A stretch of 20,588 bases of DNA from Verrucomicrobiota bacterium (GTDB taxonomy: Bacteria; Verrucomicrobiota; Verrucomicrobiae; Chthoniobacterales; UBA10450): the NCBI GenBank assembly GCA_003219495.1, contig QHOZ01000139.1, positions 1-20,588 on the forward strand. Reading direction: 5' to 3'. The notes under the pieces were generated by a model. That model was given only the letters and a program-made list of their open reading frames with translations, did no database searches and had not been told where the DNA came from. Of this stretch, positions 6,390 through 15,230 are shown piece after piece; the first letter of the stretch is position 1; each line of letters begins with the position of its first letter. A program made the position numbers and the translations under genes.

Positions 6390-8120
6390 ATGGCCGACGA
6401 CAAATCCAGCGCGCCGCCAATGTTCAACGTCCAGATCGACGGCGTGTGGCATCAATTTCCGAAAGGCACGCGCGTGATTGAAGCGTGCGCGCAAGCGGGC
6501 GTTTATATTCCGCGTTATTGCTATCACAAGAAGCTGAGCTCACCCGGCAATTGCCGAATGTGTTTGATCGAGATGGGCATGCCGCGCATGGGCCCGGATC
6601 GAAAACCGGAGCTCGGCGCGGACGGCAAGCCGATCATCAATTGGATGCCGCGCCCGCAAATTTGTTGCGCGCAGGACGTCGCGGAAGGAATGGGCGTCCG
6701 CACAGATTCGCCGCTCGTGCAGGAATGCCGCAAAGGCGTGATGGAATTTTTATTGATCAATCACCCGCTCGACTGCCCCATTTGCGATCAAGCGGGCGAG
6801 TGTGAGCTCCAGGAATTCAGCGTTGAGTACGGCAACGCCGGCTCGCGCTTTCTCGAAAACAAAGTCAAAAAACCGAAAGCGGTGCAAATCGGACCGCGCG
6901 TCACACTGGACGATGAGCGCTGCATCCTTTGCTCGCGCTGCATTCGCTTTTGCAGCGAGATCGTGAAAGACGACGTCCTCGGTTTTGTCGATCGCGGCAG
7001 TCACACCGTTTTGACCGCGCATCCGGGCAAACGTTTGGAAAATAATTATTCGCTCAACACGGTCGACATCTGCCCGGTCGGCGCGCTGACTTCGACTGAC
7101 TTTCGATTTGAAATGCGCGTGTGGTTTTTGAAAGAAACAAAAAGCATCTGCACGAGCTGCGCCACGGGGTGCAACACGATCATCGGATCGCGCGAAGATA
7201 TCGTCTATCGGCAGACCCCGCGCGAGAATGACGCCGTGAATTCCTCCTGGATGTGCGATTTCGGCCGCCTCAATTACAAATATCTCGAAGCGGACAATCG
7301 TCTGCTGGAGCCGCAAGTTCTAAGCGGGATGCAACCGACCGTCGTTGATTGGAAAACGGCGATCAATCAGGCCGCGCTCCAACTGCGGCAATGTTACGGC
7401 GCGAGCGTTGCCATCATCGCATCGGGCCGAATGACGAACGAAGAGCTTTGGCTCACCAAGAAAATCGCGGACTCGCTCGGTGCTGCTTACATCGACATCC
7501 TCCCGCGAGTCGGACCGGGCGACGATATTTTGCTGAGCAGGATTCGGAATCCGAACACCATTGGCGCACGATTGATTCTTGATCTCGACGGCGAACCCGG
7601 CGCAAAGCTCAGCGCAATCGCTCGCGGTGTGAAATCCGGCGAGATCCGCGCGCTGCTTGTACTCGGAGAAAATCCAATCAAGTGCGCAATTGGAACTGAA
7701 CACTTAACAAATCTGCCGGTGTTCATCGCGATGGACATTTTGTCGAATGCTGCGACCGAGCACGCGACGGTGTTGCTCCCCGCGTCGGGATTCGCGGAAA
7801 AGCGTGGCTCGATGATTAACGGTGAAGGGCGCTTGCAACGATTGAATCGCGCGGTGCGCCCGCCGGGAAATGCGCGCGACGATTGGGAGATTTTGCGCGA
7901 CCTGCTTCAAGCGCTCGGCGGCAGCAATGGACTTTATTCGATCGATGATGTCTTTCGTCAGATGAGCGCAGAAATTCCGGAGTTGCACGGATTGACGCTC
8001 AGCAAAATCGGAGATCTCGGTGTGCAGGTTACGAAAGCGGACAAATCGCCGCCGCCACCGGTTGATCCCAAGGAACACGACATCGAAGAAGCCGAAGCGA
8101 AACGGCCACCGGGAAGATAA
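6390..8120 (+). CDS. nuoG: NADH-quinone oxidoreductase subunit G
   Basis: NuoG is the 75-kDa-type iron-sulfur subunit of the peripheral arm. Cluster ligands can be read directly. The N1b 2Fe-2S site is Cys44, Cys55, Cys58 and Cys92 or Cys93. The His-coordinated N5 site is His125, Cys129, Cys132 and Cys138. The N4 site is Cys178, Cys181, Cys184 and Cys228. A CxxCxxxCx27C motif (Cys254, 257, 261, 289) matches the off-path cluster N7. The following molybdopterin-oxidoreductase-like domain is short (576 aa in total, against roughly 780-900 in Thermus or E. coli) and ends in an acidic, proline-rich tail. It begins one base after the nuoEF stop. The stop TAA is the first part of a repeat copy that also contains the A of the nuoH ATG. 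Confidence 0.94.
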   Translation: MADDKSSAPPMFNVQIDGVWHQFPKGTRVIEACAQAGVYIPRYCYHKKLSSPGNCRMCLIEMGMPRMGPDRKPELGADGKPIINWMPRPQICCAQDVAEGMGVRTDSPLVQECRKGVMEFLLINHPLDCPICDQAGECELQEFSVEYGNAGSRFLENKVKKPKAVQIGPRVTLDDERCILCSRCIRFCSEIVKDDVLGFVDRGSHTVLTAHPGKRLENNYSLNTVDICPVGALTSTDFRFEMRVWFLKETKSICTSCATGCNTIIGSREDIVYRQTPRENDAVNSSWMCDFGRLNYKYLEADNRLLEPQVLSGMQPTVVDWKTAINQAALQLRQCYGASVAIIASGRMTNEELWLTKKIADSLGAAYIDILPRVGPGDDILLSRIRNPNTIGARLILDLDGEPGAKLSAIARGVKSGEIRALLVLGENPIKCAIGTEHLTNLPVFIAMDILSNAATEHATVLLPASGFAEKRGSMINGEGRLQRLNRAVRPPGNARDDWEILRDLLQALGGSNGLYSIDDVFRQMSAEIPELHGLTLSKIGDLGVQVTKADKSPPPPVDPKEHDIEEAEAKRPPGR

Positions 8121-8128
8121 GATCGACA
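8119..8128 (+). repeat. AAGATCGACA repeat, copy 6
   Basis: Exact copy bridging the nuoG stop (TAA supplies its first AA) and the nuoH start (its last A is the A of ATG). It fills the whole junction. Confidence 0.75.
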
Positions 8129-9100
8129 TGGATTATTTTTTCATCGGCACATCTTTCCTGAAAATTGTTTGCCTGCTCGGGTTCCTCCTGGGGCTGATGA
8201 ACTACGCGGTTTACGCGGAGCGCCGCGTCAGCGCGTTCATGCAAGATCGCCTCGGTCCGAATCGCGTCGGATTCGCCGGCTTGCTTCAACCGATCGCAGA
8301 CGCTGGAAAATTTTTATTCGGTGATTCCGTTCGGGAGCACGTTGTTCGGCGTGCCGATGGTTATCGCCGACATCAACGTCGGAATTTTGTTTGTCTTCGC
8401 GATCGCGTCGTTAGGCGTTTATGGAATCGTGCTCGGCGGCTGGGCGTCGAATTCCAAATATCCGTTTCTCGGCGGCGTGCGCTCCAGTTCGCAAATGATT
8501 TCCTACGAGCTTTCGCTTGGCCTCGCCGCGATCCCGGTTTTTCTGCTCGTCGGCAATTTGCGCCTCACGAGCGTCGTTCAATATCAGATCGATAACGGCT
8601 GGTTGGTCGCGCCATTCGTCGGCGACTGGACCAACCCCGGAAAATGGCTGCTCGCCATTCCGATGTTCATTTCGTTCGTCGTTTTCACAATCGCGATCCT
8701 CGCGGAAACGAACCGTCTGCCGTTCGATCTGCCCGAAGCGGAGCAGGAGCTCGCGGGCGGTTATCACACCGAATACGCGTCGATGAAGTTTGGATTGTTT
8801 TTCCTCGGTGAGTACATCGCAATGATCACCGGCTCGGGAATCATCACCACGCTTTTTCTCGGCGGCTGGCATTTTCCCGGAATTCCCGATGGCTCGCACG
8901 GTTGGATTTTCGGCGTACTCAACATTGCCGTCTTTTTCGCCAAGGTTTGCGCGCTGATTTTTTTCATGATGTGGATCCGCTGGACGCTGCCGCGTTTTCG
9001 CTGGGACCAATTGATGCGACTCGGCTGGCTGTTTTTCTTTGAGATTGCGCTCGTGAATATTTTCGTGGTCGCGATCATCCTCGCTTACTTCAAACTCTAA
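8128..9100 (+). pseudogene. nuoH: NADH-quinone oxidoreductase subunit H, internal deletion and frameshift
   Basis: NuoH is the membrane subunit that lines the quinone tunnel and joins the peripheral arm to the proton pumps. The ATG at 8128 gives a normal N-terminus for 64 codons, including YAVYAERRVSAFMQDRLGPN and GLLQPIADAGKFLF. At about 8320 the frame changes, and the homology resumes in another frame as VIPFGSTLFG, PMVIADINVG, GWASNSKYPFLGGVRSSSQM, and LPFDLPEAEQELAGGYHTEY, through to the stop. About 30 residues normally found between these blocks (the end of the first loop and TM2) are missing, so this is a deletion of about 90 nt whose length is 3n+2. As written, no intact NuoH can be made. 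A functional copy elsewhere or an assembly error are the alternatives. The stop overlaps the nuoI ATG (TAATG). Confidence 0.85.
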
Positions 9101-9630
9101 TGCCGATCACAGTTCCAAGACCGAATTTAAACTGGCGCGAACGAATGTTCCTGCCCGCGATCGCGGCCGGACTCGCCATCACTTGGAAACATTTCATGAA
9201 AATGATTTTCCGGCGCACGAAGGTGACAATGCAATACCCGGAAGAGAAATGGGACAGCAATCTGCCCGAGCATTATCGCGGCGCGCCTGCGCTCGTGCGC
9301 GACAGCGACGGCCGCGTGCGTTGCGTTGCCTGTCAGCTTTGCGAATTCATTTGCCCGCCGCGCGCGATCAAAATTATTCCGGGCGAGATTGTGCCCGGCG
9401 ATCGGTTCCGCAAAGTCGAAAAATACCCTAACGAGTTCGACATCGACATGATCCGCTGCATTTACTGCGGCATGTGCGAGGAGGTCTGCCCCGAGCAAGC
9501 CATCTATCTCCGCAAAGATTATGCGATCACCGGATTCACGCGCGAAGAAATGGTGCACCACAAAGACAAATTGCTCGAGATCGGCGGCGTCATGCACGGC
9601 GTCGTCTTGAAATGGAATTCAAAGAAGTGA
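9100..9630 (+). CDS. nuoI: NADH-quinone oxidoreductase subunit I
   Basis: NuoI is the TYKY-type subunit. Its two 4Fe-4S clusters (N6a, N6b) pass electrons towards N2 in NuoB. The 176 aa contain two classic ferredoxin motifs, CVACQLCEFICP (Cys75, 78, 81, 85) and CIYCGMCEEVCP (Cys120, 123, 126, 130), the conserved YPEE after the N-terminal amphipathic helix, and EHYRGAPAL. The start ATG overlaps the nuoH stop. No signal peptide is present, as expected for a peripheral subunit facing the cytoplasm. Confidence 0.96.
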   Translation: MPITVPRPNLNWRERMFLPAIAAGLAITWKHFMKMIFRRTKVTMQYPEEKWDSNLPEHYRGAPALVRDSDGRVRCVACQLCEFICPPRAIKIIPGEIVPGDRFRKVEKYPNEFDIDMIRCIYCGMCEEVCPEQAIYLRKDYAITGFTREEMVHHKDKLLEIGGVMHGVVLKWNSKK

Positions 9631-9658
9631 AGACCGATTTCGAATCTCAAATTTCCTG

Positions 9659-10162
9659 ATGTTTCCGATTCTTTTTTGGCTCTTCTCTTTGATGATGCTC
9701 GTGTTCGGCGCGGCCGTAATCGTCAATCGTAATCCCGTCGCCAGCGCGTTAAGTCTTGTCGTCTGTTTCCTGGCGCTCGCCGCGCTCTTCATGTCGCTTG
9801 ACGCGTTTTTCATCGGCATCATTCAAATGCTCGTCTACGCCGGCGCAATCATGGTGCTTTTTTTGTTCATCATCATGTTGCTCGATTTGCGCGCGGAAGA
9901 GCTGCGCAAAATCAACTGGATCGCTACCGCCGGCGGCGCCGCGGTTGCCTTCGCGCTCTTCGTCGAAATCGCCTCCGTCGTTGGGAGTTTGAAAATTGCG
10001 AAGCAACCATTTCCGCCGCTCGCTAGATCGACATCGGACGACGTGCATCACATCGGATTTTTACTTTTTGGAAATTACACGTTGCCGTTTCAGATCATCG
10101 GCATCGTGATTCTGGTCGCCACGGTCGGCGTGGTGATGCTCAGCCGCCGCGAAACCCCCTGA
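9659..10162 (+). CDS. nuoJ: NADH-quinone oxidoreductase subunit J
   Basis: NuoJ is a small membrane-arm subunit of complex I. The 167 aa show five hydrophobic segments. The most diagnostic is the TM3 region with [21 protein letters not shown], where a pi-bulge helix rotates in the active enzyme. The loop between TM4 and TM5 contains LARSTSDD, encoded by a 9-base match to the AAGATCGACA repeat read in the frame aga-tcg-aca. The gene begins 28 nt after nuoI, the largest gap inside the operon, and ends one base before nuoK. Confidence 0.94.
   Translation: MFPILFWLFSLMMLVFGAAVIVNRNPVASALSLVVCFLALAALFMSLDAFFIGIIQMLVYAGAIMVLFLFIIMLLDLRAEELRKINWIATAGGAAVAFALFVEIASVVGSLKIAKQPFPPLARSTSDDVHHIGFLLFGNYTLPFQIIGIVILVATVGVVMLSRRETP
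10025..10033 (+). repeat. AGATCGACA repeat, 9-base copy in nuoJ
   Basis: Nine of ten bases (preceded by T), read as Arg-Ser-Thr in a loop of NuoJ. Confidence 0.65.
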
Positions 10163-10163
10163 C

Positions 10164-10484
10164 ATGATTACGCTCGGCCATTATCTCATCGTTAGCGGGA
10201 CTCTCTTCACCATTGGATTCGCAGGCGTGATGCTGCGCCGCAACATCATTGTCATCTTGATGGCCCTCGAGCTCATGCTCAACGCCGCGAATCTTTCGCT
10301 CGTCGCCTTCTCCCGTTTCAATGTCGATCCAACCGGCGCGCCCAATTACAACGCGCAGATTTTTGTTTTCTTTATCATCACCGTCGCCGCAGCCGAAGTG
10401 GCGGTCGGTCTGGCGATTGTTGTTGCGCTGTTTCGGCTTCGCCAAACCACGCACGTCGAAGACATCAGCACGCTTAAGTTTTGA
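10164..10484 (+). CDS. nuoK: NADH-quinone oxidoreductase subunit K
   Basis: This 106 aa, three-helix membrane subunit belongs to the proton-path core of complex I. The two key acidic residues are present: Glu36 in MALELMLN (TM2) and Glu78 in [10 protein letters not shown] (TM3, equivalent to E. coli Glu72). The N-terminal [14 protein letters not shown] is typical. Its TGA overlaps the TTG start of nuoL (TTGA), which implies translational coupling. Confidence 0.96.
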   Translation: MITLGHYLIVSGTLFTIGFAGVMLRRNIIVILMALELMLNAANLSLVAFSRFNVDPTGAPNYNAQIFVFFIITVAAAEVAVGLAIVVALFRLRQTTHVEDISTLKF

Positions 10485-12289
10485 GATTCACCAACAACAG
10501 TTTTCTACCGTGGCTCGTCTTGCTGCTGCCGTTCAGCTCGGCGGTGGTGATAGCGTTCTTTACGCGGCGTTGGAAAACTCTCAGCAGTTTCATTTCCGTT
10601 GCCGCGGTGCTCGGAAGTTTGGTGTGCAGCTACGTTATCTTTCAACGAACCGACATTTCGACACCTGAAATCAATTGGATCGACATCCGCGGGATTTTTC
10701 ACGTTCCGATCGGCTTCGTTCTCGATGATCTCAGCCGCTTGATGTTGCTCGTCGTCTCCGGTGTCGGCGCGTTGATCCACATTTACTCGTTAGGCTACAT
10801 GCGCGACGACTCCGGCAAGTCCCGTTACTTCGCCGCGCTTTCCCTCTTCATGTTCGCAATGCTCGGCATTGTCCTCGCGAACAATTTCGTGATGATGTTC
10901 ATCTTCTGGGAACTCGTTGGTTTCACGTCCTATCTGCTAATCGGCCATTGGTTCGAGCGCGACTCGGCTGCGGAGGCCGCGAAGAAAGCGTTTATCACGA
11001 CGCGCATCGGAGATTTCGGATTCATGATTGGAATCTTGATGGTCTGGATGGCGACCGGCTCCGTCGTGTTCGACGACATCGTTGCGCATTTATCGAAGAT
11101 CACGAGCAACCCTGGCTTCCTAACGGCCGCGGCGATCTTGATTTTTTGCGGCGCGGTCGGCAAATCCGCGCAGTTCCCGTTGCACGTTTGGTTGCCGGAC
11201 GCGATGGAAGGTCCAACGCCGGTGTCGGCGTTGATTCACGCGGCGACGATGGTCGCGGCCGGCGTGTACCTACTCGTTCGCGTCGCCTTCTTGATTCACG
11301 CGTCGCAGACCGCGCTCATGACCATCGCGTGGATCGGAACAATCACCGCGCTCCTCGGCGCGTTGATCGCGACGCAACAATCAGACATCAAACGAATTCT
11401 CGCGTACTCCACAATCTCGCAGCTCGGTTACATGTTCATGGCCGTCGGGCTCGCGTCGGACGAAGCGGCAATGTTTCATTTGTTCACGCACGCGTTTTTC
11501 AAGGCGCTGCTCTTTCTCGCGGCCGGGTCGGTCATCGTTGCGCTCCATCACGAGCAGAACATTTGGCAAATGGGCGGTCTGCGCTCGAAATTGAAAATAA
11601 CGTTTGTCGTGTTCGCGGTCGGAGCGCTCGCGCTCATGGGAGTCCCGCCATTCAGCGGTTTCTTTAGCAAAGACGCAATCCTCGCGCTCGCTTACCAGCG
11701 TAACCTGCCGATTTTCGCGGTCGCCCTAACGACTGCGTTCCTGACCGCGTTCTACGTTTCGCGTCAGATCATTGTGGTTTTCTTTGGCAAAACCCGAAGC
11801 GAATCCGCGCGCAACGCCCACGAATCGCCGTTCGTCATGCTCGGCCCGTTGATGATCCTCGCTTTCTTCGCGCTCACCGCTGGTTGGCAAACGATCGCGG
11901 CGAATGTTCTCGTCGTGCCGCACGAAGGGGAAGCCGTTGCGATCGTCCCCGCGCTCGCGGTCGCTGCTCTGATTGCCGGGGCTGGACTCGCCTTTTGGAT
12001 CTATCGCAAACGCGAGCGCGAAGTCCTCCATGTCGATCTTTTCCGCCGCTTGTTTTACATCGACAACTTTTACGCGTGGTTGATCGAGCACACGCAGGAG
12101 TTGCTCGCGCGCATGTCGGCTTTTTTCGATCGATCACTCATCGAAGGCGTGGGAGTCCGCGGCGCGAGCGGTGCCGCGTTTGGATTCGGGTCGATCCTGC
12201 GCCTCTTCCAAGTCGGTAATCTTCAGGCTTACGCATTCCTCTTCGGTTTGGGAATCGTCGCGCTGATTTATTTCGTCATTTTCCGCTAA
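10481..12289 (+). CDS. nuoL: NADH-quinone oxidoreductase subunit L
   Basis: NuoL is the distal antiporter-like proton pump of complex I. The 602 aa are a normal length and keep the C-terminal part that forms the long lateral helix. Key residues are Glu144 in [16 protein letters not shown] (TM5), Lys228 in [17 protein letters not shown] (TM7), and the TM8 [13 protein letters not shown] block. The start is TTG, chosen because it overlaps the nuoK stop exactly and gives the usual short N-terminus before TM1. It shares TAATG with nuoM. Confidence 0.95.
   Translation: MRFTNNSFLPWLVLLLPFSSAVVIAFFTRRWKTLSSFISVAAVLGSLVCSYVIFQRTDISTPEINWIDIRGIFHVPIGFVLDDLSRLMLLVVSGVGALIHIYSLGYMRDDSGKSRYFAALSLFMFAMLGIVLANNFVMMFIFWELVGFTSYLLIGHWFERDSAAEAAKKAFITTRIGDFGFMIGILMVWMATGSVVFDDIVAHLSKITSNPGFLTAAAILIFCGAVGKSAQFPLHVWLPDAMEGPTPVSALIHAATMVAAGVYLLVRVAFLIHASQTALMTIAWIGTITALLGALIATQQSDIKRILAYSTISQLGYMFMAVGLASDEAAMFHLFTHAFFKALLFLAAGSVIVALHHEQNIWQMGGLRSKLKITFVVFAVGALALMGVPPFSGFFSKDAILALAYQRNLPIFAVALTTAFLTAFYVSRQIIVVFFGKTRSESARNAHESPFVMLGPLMILAFFALTAGWQTIAANVLVVPHEGEAVAIVPALAVAALIAGAGLAFWIYRKREREVLHVDLFRRLFYIDNFYAWLIEHTQELLARMSAFFDRSLIEGVGVRGASGAAFGFGSILRLFQVGNLQAYAFLFGLGIVALIYFVIFR
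12031..12040 (-). repeat. AAGATCGACA repeat, copy 7
   Basis: Exact copy antisense to nuoL, where the sense strand reads His-Val-Asp-Leu in the C-terminal lateral helix region. Confidence 0.75.
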
Positions 12290-13767
12290 TGCTTCTCTTT
12301 CTCGTTCTCTGCCCGATTGTCGCCGCGATTGTGATCATTCTCGGCGGACCGGTTCGGCTCACCGCGCTCGCGGCCGCGCTCTTGAATTTGGCGGCCGCAC
12401 TTTTTCTCTTCCTTCAATTCGACCGGGTCGGGACCGGTTTTCAATTCGTCACGTCCTTCGTCGTTTCGAGCGACTGGCGCATTCATTTCACGCTCGGCGT
12501 CGACGGCTTGAGCCTCCTCATGCTGTTGCTCGCCACCATCGTCACGGTCGCGGCCATTTGGTTTGCCGGAAAGATCGAAAACTACGAGCGCGCATTCTAC
12601 GCCTCGCTTCTCCTTATTTCCGGCGGCGCGATCGGCGCCTTCGCATCGCTCGATCTCTTTTTCTTTTACGCGTTCCACGAGCTCGCACTCATTCCGACGT
12701 TTCTGCTCATCGGAATTTGGGGAACCGGAAATCGCGTCCGCGCCGCGTGGAAGATCACGATTTATCTCACGCTCGGCAGTTTCATTTTACTGATCGGGTT
12801 GATTCTCCTTTATCAGAGCGTGCCGCCACCTGAGCGGAGCTTCGATATTCGCGAGCTGCAACAGTCGATCGCGGTTCATCCGCTCGCCGCGCCGGATCAA
12901 CGCCACATTTTTCTTTTGTTGCTCGTCGGTTTCGGCGTTTTGATCTCGCTCTTTCCATTTCATTCGTGGGCGCCCGAAGCCTACGCCTCCGCGCCGGCGC
13001 CGGCCGCAATGTTGCACGCGGGCGTTTTGAAAAAGTTTGGCCTGTATGGATTGCTCCGGCTCGCAATTCCGATGCTGCCCGAGGGCGCGCATTATTGGAT
13101 GTACCTGCTCGCGATTCTTCTGCTCGGAAACATTATTTACATCGGACTCGTCACGATCGCGCAAAAGCAGCTCGATTGGATGCTGGGCTACTCCAGCGTG
13201 ATGCACATGGGCTACATCTTTCTCGGGATCGCGAGTGCGAACGTTCTTGGAACAACCGGCGCCGCCGTGCTTATCTTCGCGCACGGACTTTCCATCGCGT
13301 TGCTCTTTGCAATCGCGGGCGAGATCCGAAACCGCACCGGCACCCTCGCGTTCAGTGATCTTGGCGGTCTTGGCAAAGTCATGCCGTTTGCCGGACTGGC
13401 TTTTGGTTTCGCTGCGTTCGCGGCCGTTGGTCTGCCGGGATTCGCGAACTTCGCTTCCGAGATCATGATTTTCTTCGGCGCGATCCGGAACGGTTGGGAC
13501 ATGCAACAGTTCCATTTTTTCCAATTCGCCACGGTGCTCGCGCTTTGGGGCGTCGTGATCTCGACCGTCTACATCCTGCGCGCTTATCGATCGACGTTCA
13601 TGGGCACAATCAATGAGCGCTGGAGCAACCTTGTCGATCTTCGCACTGCGCTCAGAATTCCGGTCGCGTTGTTAATCGCGGGCCTGCTCTGGTTTGGATT
13701 TTTCCCGCAAACGGTTGTGCAGCTCGTCACGCCGATCTTCACCACGTATTTCACAGCTGCAAAATGA
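12289..13767 (+). CDS. nuoM: NADH-quinone oxidoreductase subunit M
   Basis: NuoM is the second antiporter-like subunit, 492 aa with about 14 membrane segments. The TM5 glutamate is present (Glu131 in FHELALIPTFLLIG). The TM7 motif is GFGVLISLFPFHSWAPEAY. The lysine found here in E. coli (AVKMPVVPLH, Lys234) is Leu218, and the neighbouring Pro is Ser. TM8 reads MLHAGVLKKFGLYGL, with His243, Lys248 and Lys249. From memory, a branch of bacterial NuoM proteins with an SMLHAGVLMKLG-type TM8 shares this pattern, so it is probably a lineage feature and not damage. The gene overlaps nuoN by ATGA. Confidence 0.94.
   Translation: MLLFLVLCPIVAAIVIILGGPVRLTALAAALLNLAAALFLFLQFDRVGTGFQFVTSFVVSSDWRIHFTLGVDGLSLLMLLLATIVTVAAIWFAGKIENYERAFYASLLLISGGAIGAFASLDLFFFYAFHELALIPTFLLIGIWGTGNRVRAAWKITIYLTLGSFILLIGLILLYQSVPPPERSFDIRELQQSIAVHPLAAPDQRHIFLLLLVGFGVLISLFPFHSWAPEAYASAPAPAAMLHAGVLKKFGLYGLLRLAIPMLPEGAHYWMYLLAILLLGNIIYIGLVTIAQKQLDWMLGYSSVMHMGYIFLGIASANVLGTTGAAVLIFAHGLSIALLFAIAGEIRNRTGTLAFSDLGGLGKVMPFAGLAFGFAAFAAVGLPGFANFASEIMIFFGAIRNGWDMQQFHFFQFATVLALWGVVISTVYILRAYRSTFMGTINERWSNLVDLRTALRIPVALLIAGLLWFGFFPQTVVQLVTPIFTTYFTAAK
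13632..13641 (-). repeat. AAGATCGACA repeat, copy 8
   Basis: Exact copy antisense to nuoM, where the sense strand reads Leu-Val-Asp-Leu near the C-terminus. Confidence 0.75.
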
Positions 13768-15224
13768 TTGCGATTCCGCCGCCTCAGCTTGAAATCGACG
13801 TGCTCGTCCTCGGCATGGCGATTCTGATTCTCGAAGCGTTCACAACCAAGATCGACAAGCGCATTTTCGCTTACGCCGGGATTGTGGGCTTAACGCTCGT
13901 GCTAGTCGCAGGTTTCTTTCTCGCGCCTGCGCCAGCCGCTGCGGAAGCAACTCCGCTTTGGAATTTTTACACCGCTGATGCGCTCGCGATCTTTTTCAAA
14001 CGATTCATGCTTGTGACGACGATCATTGTTCTCGCGATGATGATCGACTACGCGCCGGCTGTGCGTGTTCAGGACAATCGCTCTTCGAGTCTCGGCGAGT
14101 TTTTCTCCCTCCCCCTGCTCACCTGCGCCGGCCTAATGTATTTAGTTTCGGCGATCGATTTTATTTTTATCTTCGTCGCGCTCGAGCTCGTCACGATTTC
14201 CTTTTTCGTGCTCGTCAGTTTCCCGCGCCGCAATGCCGTCGCGCTCGAAGCTGGCATCAAATATCTGATTCTTGGCGCGCTCTCAACCGCCTTTTTGGTT
14301 TACGGCGTCACCTGGATCTTTGGCGTGACCGGCGAAACGAATTTGCAACGAATTGCGACCGCGTTCGCCAGCGGAAAGATCGACAATCACGCGGCCAGCT
14401 TCGGTGCGGTCCTCGTGATTGTCGGGCTCGGATTCAAGATCGCCGCGGTTCCATTTCAAATTTGGGTGCCGGATGTTTATCAAGGCGCGCCGACGCCGGT
14501 GACCGCGTTTCTCTCGGTCGCGTCAAAAGCCGCCGGGTTTGTAGTTCTCCTGCGCGTGCTCCAGCCGTTCCTGATCCTGCCGCACATGCAATCACTCGTC
14601 GTGGTCATCGCGCTACTCACCGTTCTTTATGGAAATCTCGCCGCGCTGCCGCAGAACAATCTGAAGCGACTGCTCGGTTACTCCAGCATCGCGCACGCAG
14701 GTTACCTTCTGATTGGAGTCGCATGCTTTGACGGTCCCGCCGTCGTTTTTTATCTCGTCGCCTACTTGCTCATGACCCTTCTCAGTTTTGCAATCATGAT
14801 CCCGGTTGTCGGATCATCCGGTGAAGAAATTTCGAATTTCGACGGGCTCGCCAAACGCGCGCCCTTTCTCGCTTTCGGAATGCTGCTCGCGATGGCGTCG
14901 CTCGCCGGCGTTCCGTTTACCGCCGGATTTTTCGGAAAGTTCGCGATCTTTGCGAGCGCAATCGCCCACAATCAAATTTTACTCGTTGTCGCCGGCGTGC
15001 TCACCGTTGCGTGCGGCTTTTATTATTACCTCAAAGTCGTGCGCGCGATGTATTGGCAGCCGAGCGCTGCGCAGGAACCCGTTCGAATCAGCATGCTCTC
15101 GCGCGTGATCATGATTCTGCTGATGATCGCAACGATTCTCTTCGGCGTTTATCCCCAACCGGTCCTGAACGCGATGAAATCAAACGGCGCCGGCGCCGTT
15201 GCAAGATCGACATCGAACCGTTGA
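13764..15224 (+). CDS. nuoN: NADH-quinone oxidoreductase subunit N
   Basis: NuoN is the antiporter-like subunit nearest the core membrane subunits. The 486 aa keep Glu141 (FVALELVTISFFVL), Lys225 in GFKIAAVPFQIWVPDVYQGA, Lys255 in SVASKAAGF, and the LGYSSIAHAGYLLIG block. The last residues, VARSTSNR, form a non-conserved tail encoded across a copy of the AAGATCGACA repeat, and two more copies lie inside the gene at Lys29 and Lys205. It is the last gene of the operon. Six bases separate its stop from the convergent HNH gene, and I see no clear terminator hairpin there. Confidence 0.95.
   Translation: MIAIPPPQLEIDVLVLGMAILILEAFTTKIDKRIFAYAGIVGLTLVLVAGFFLAPAPAAAEATPLWNFYTADALAIFFKRFMLVTTIIVLAMMIDYAPAVRVQDNRSSSLGEFFSLPLLTCAGLMYLVSAIDFIFIFVALELVTISFFVLVSFPRRNAVALEAGIKYLILGALSTAFLVYGVTWIFGVTGETNLQRIATAFASGKIDNHAASFGAVLVIVGLGFKIAAVPFQIWVPDVYQGAPTPVTAFLSVASKAAGFVVLLRVLQPFLILPHMQSLVVVIALLTVLYGNLAALPQNNLKRLLGYSSIAHAGYLLIGVACFDGPAVVFYLVAYLLMTLLSFAIMIPVVGSSGEEISNFDGLAKRAPFLAFGMLLAMASLAGVPFTAGFFGKFAIFASAIAHNQILLVVAGVLTVACGFYYYLKVVRAMYWQPSAAQEPVRISMLSRVIMILLMIATILFGVYPQPVLNAMKSNGAGAVARSTSNR
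13848..13857 (+). repeat. AAGATCGACA repeat, copy 9
   Basis: Exact copy in nuoN read as Lys29-Ile-Asp. The following AGCG is shared with copy 13, making a 14-base identity. Confidence 0.75.
14376..14385 (+). repeat. AAGATCGACA repeat, copy 10
   Basis: Exact copy in nuoN read as Lys205-Ile-Asp in a poorly conserved loop (ASGKIDNHA). Confidence 0.75.
15203..15212 (+). repeat. AAGATCGACA repeat, copy 11
   Basis: Exact copy in the last codons of nuoN, read in another frame as Arg-Ser-Thr, nine bases before the stop codon. Confidence 0.75.
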
Positions 15225-15230
15225 GCAGAC

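Noticed and set aside
8317..8325. Programmed ribosomal frameshift in nuoH
   Set aside because: A frameshift alone would not restore the roughly 30 conserved residues that have no DNA at this point.
12787..13524. Minus-strand open frame (245 codons) opposite nuoM
   Set aside because: Highly charged composition that arises from complementing hydrophobic codons. It has no ribosome binding site or motif.
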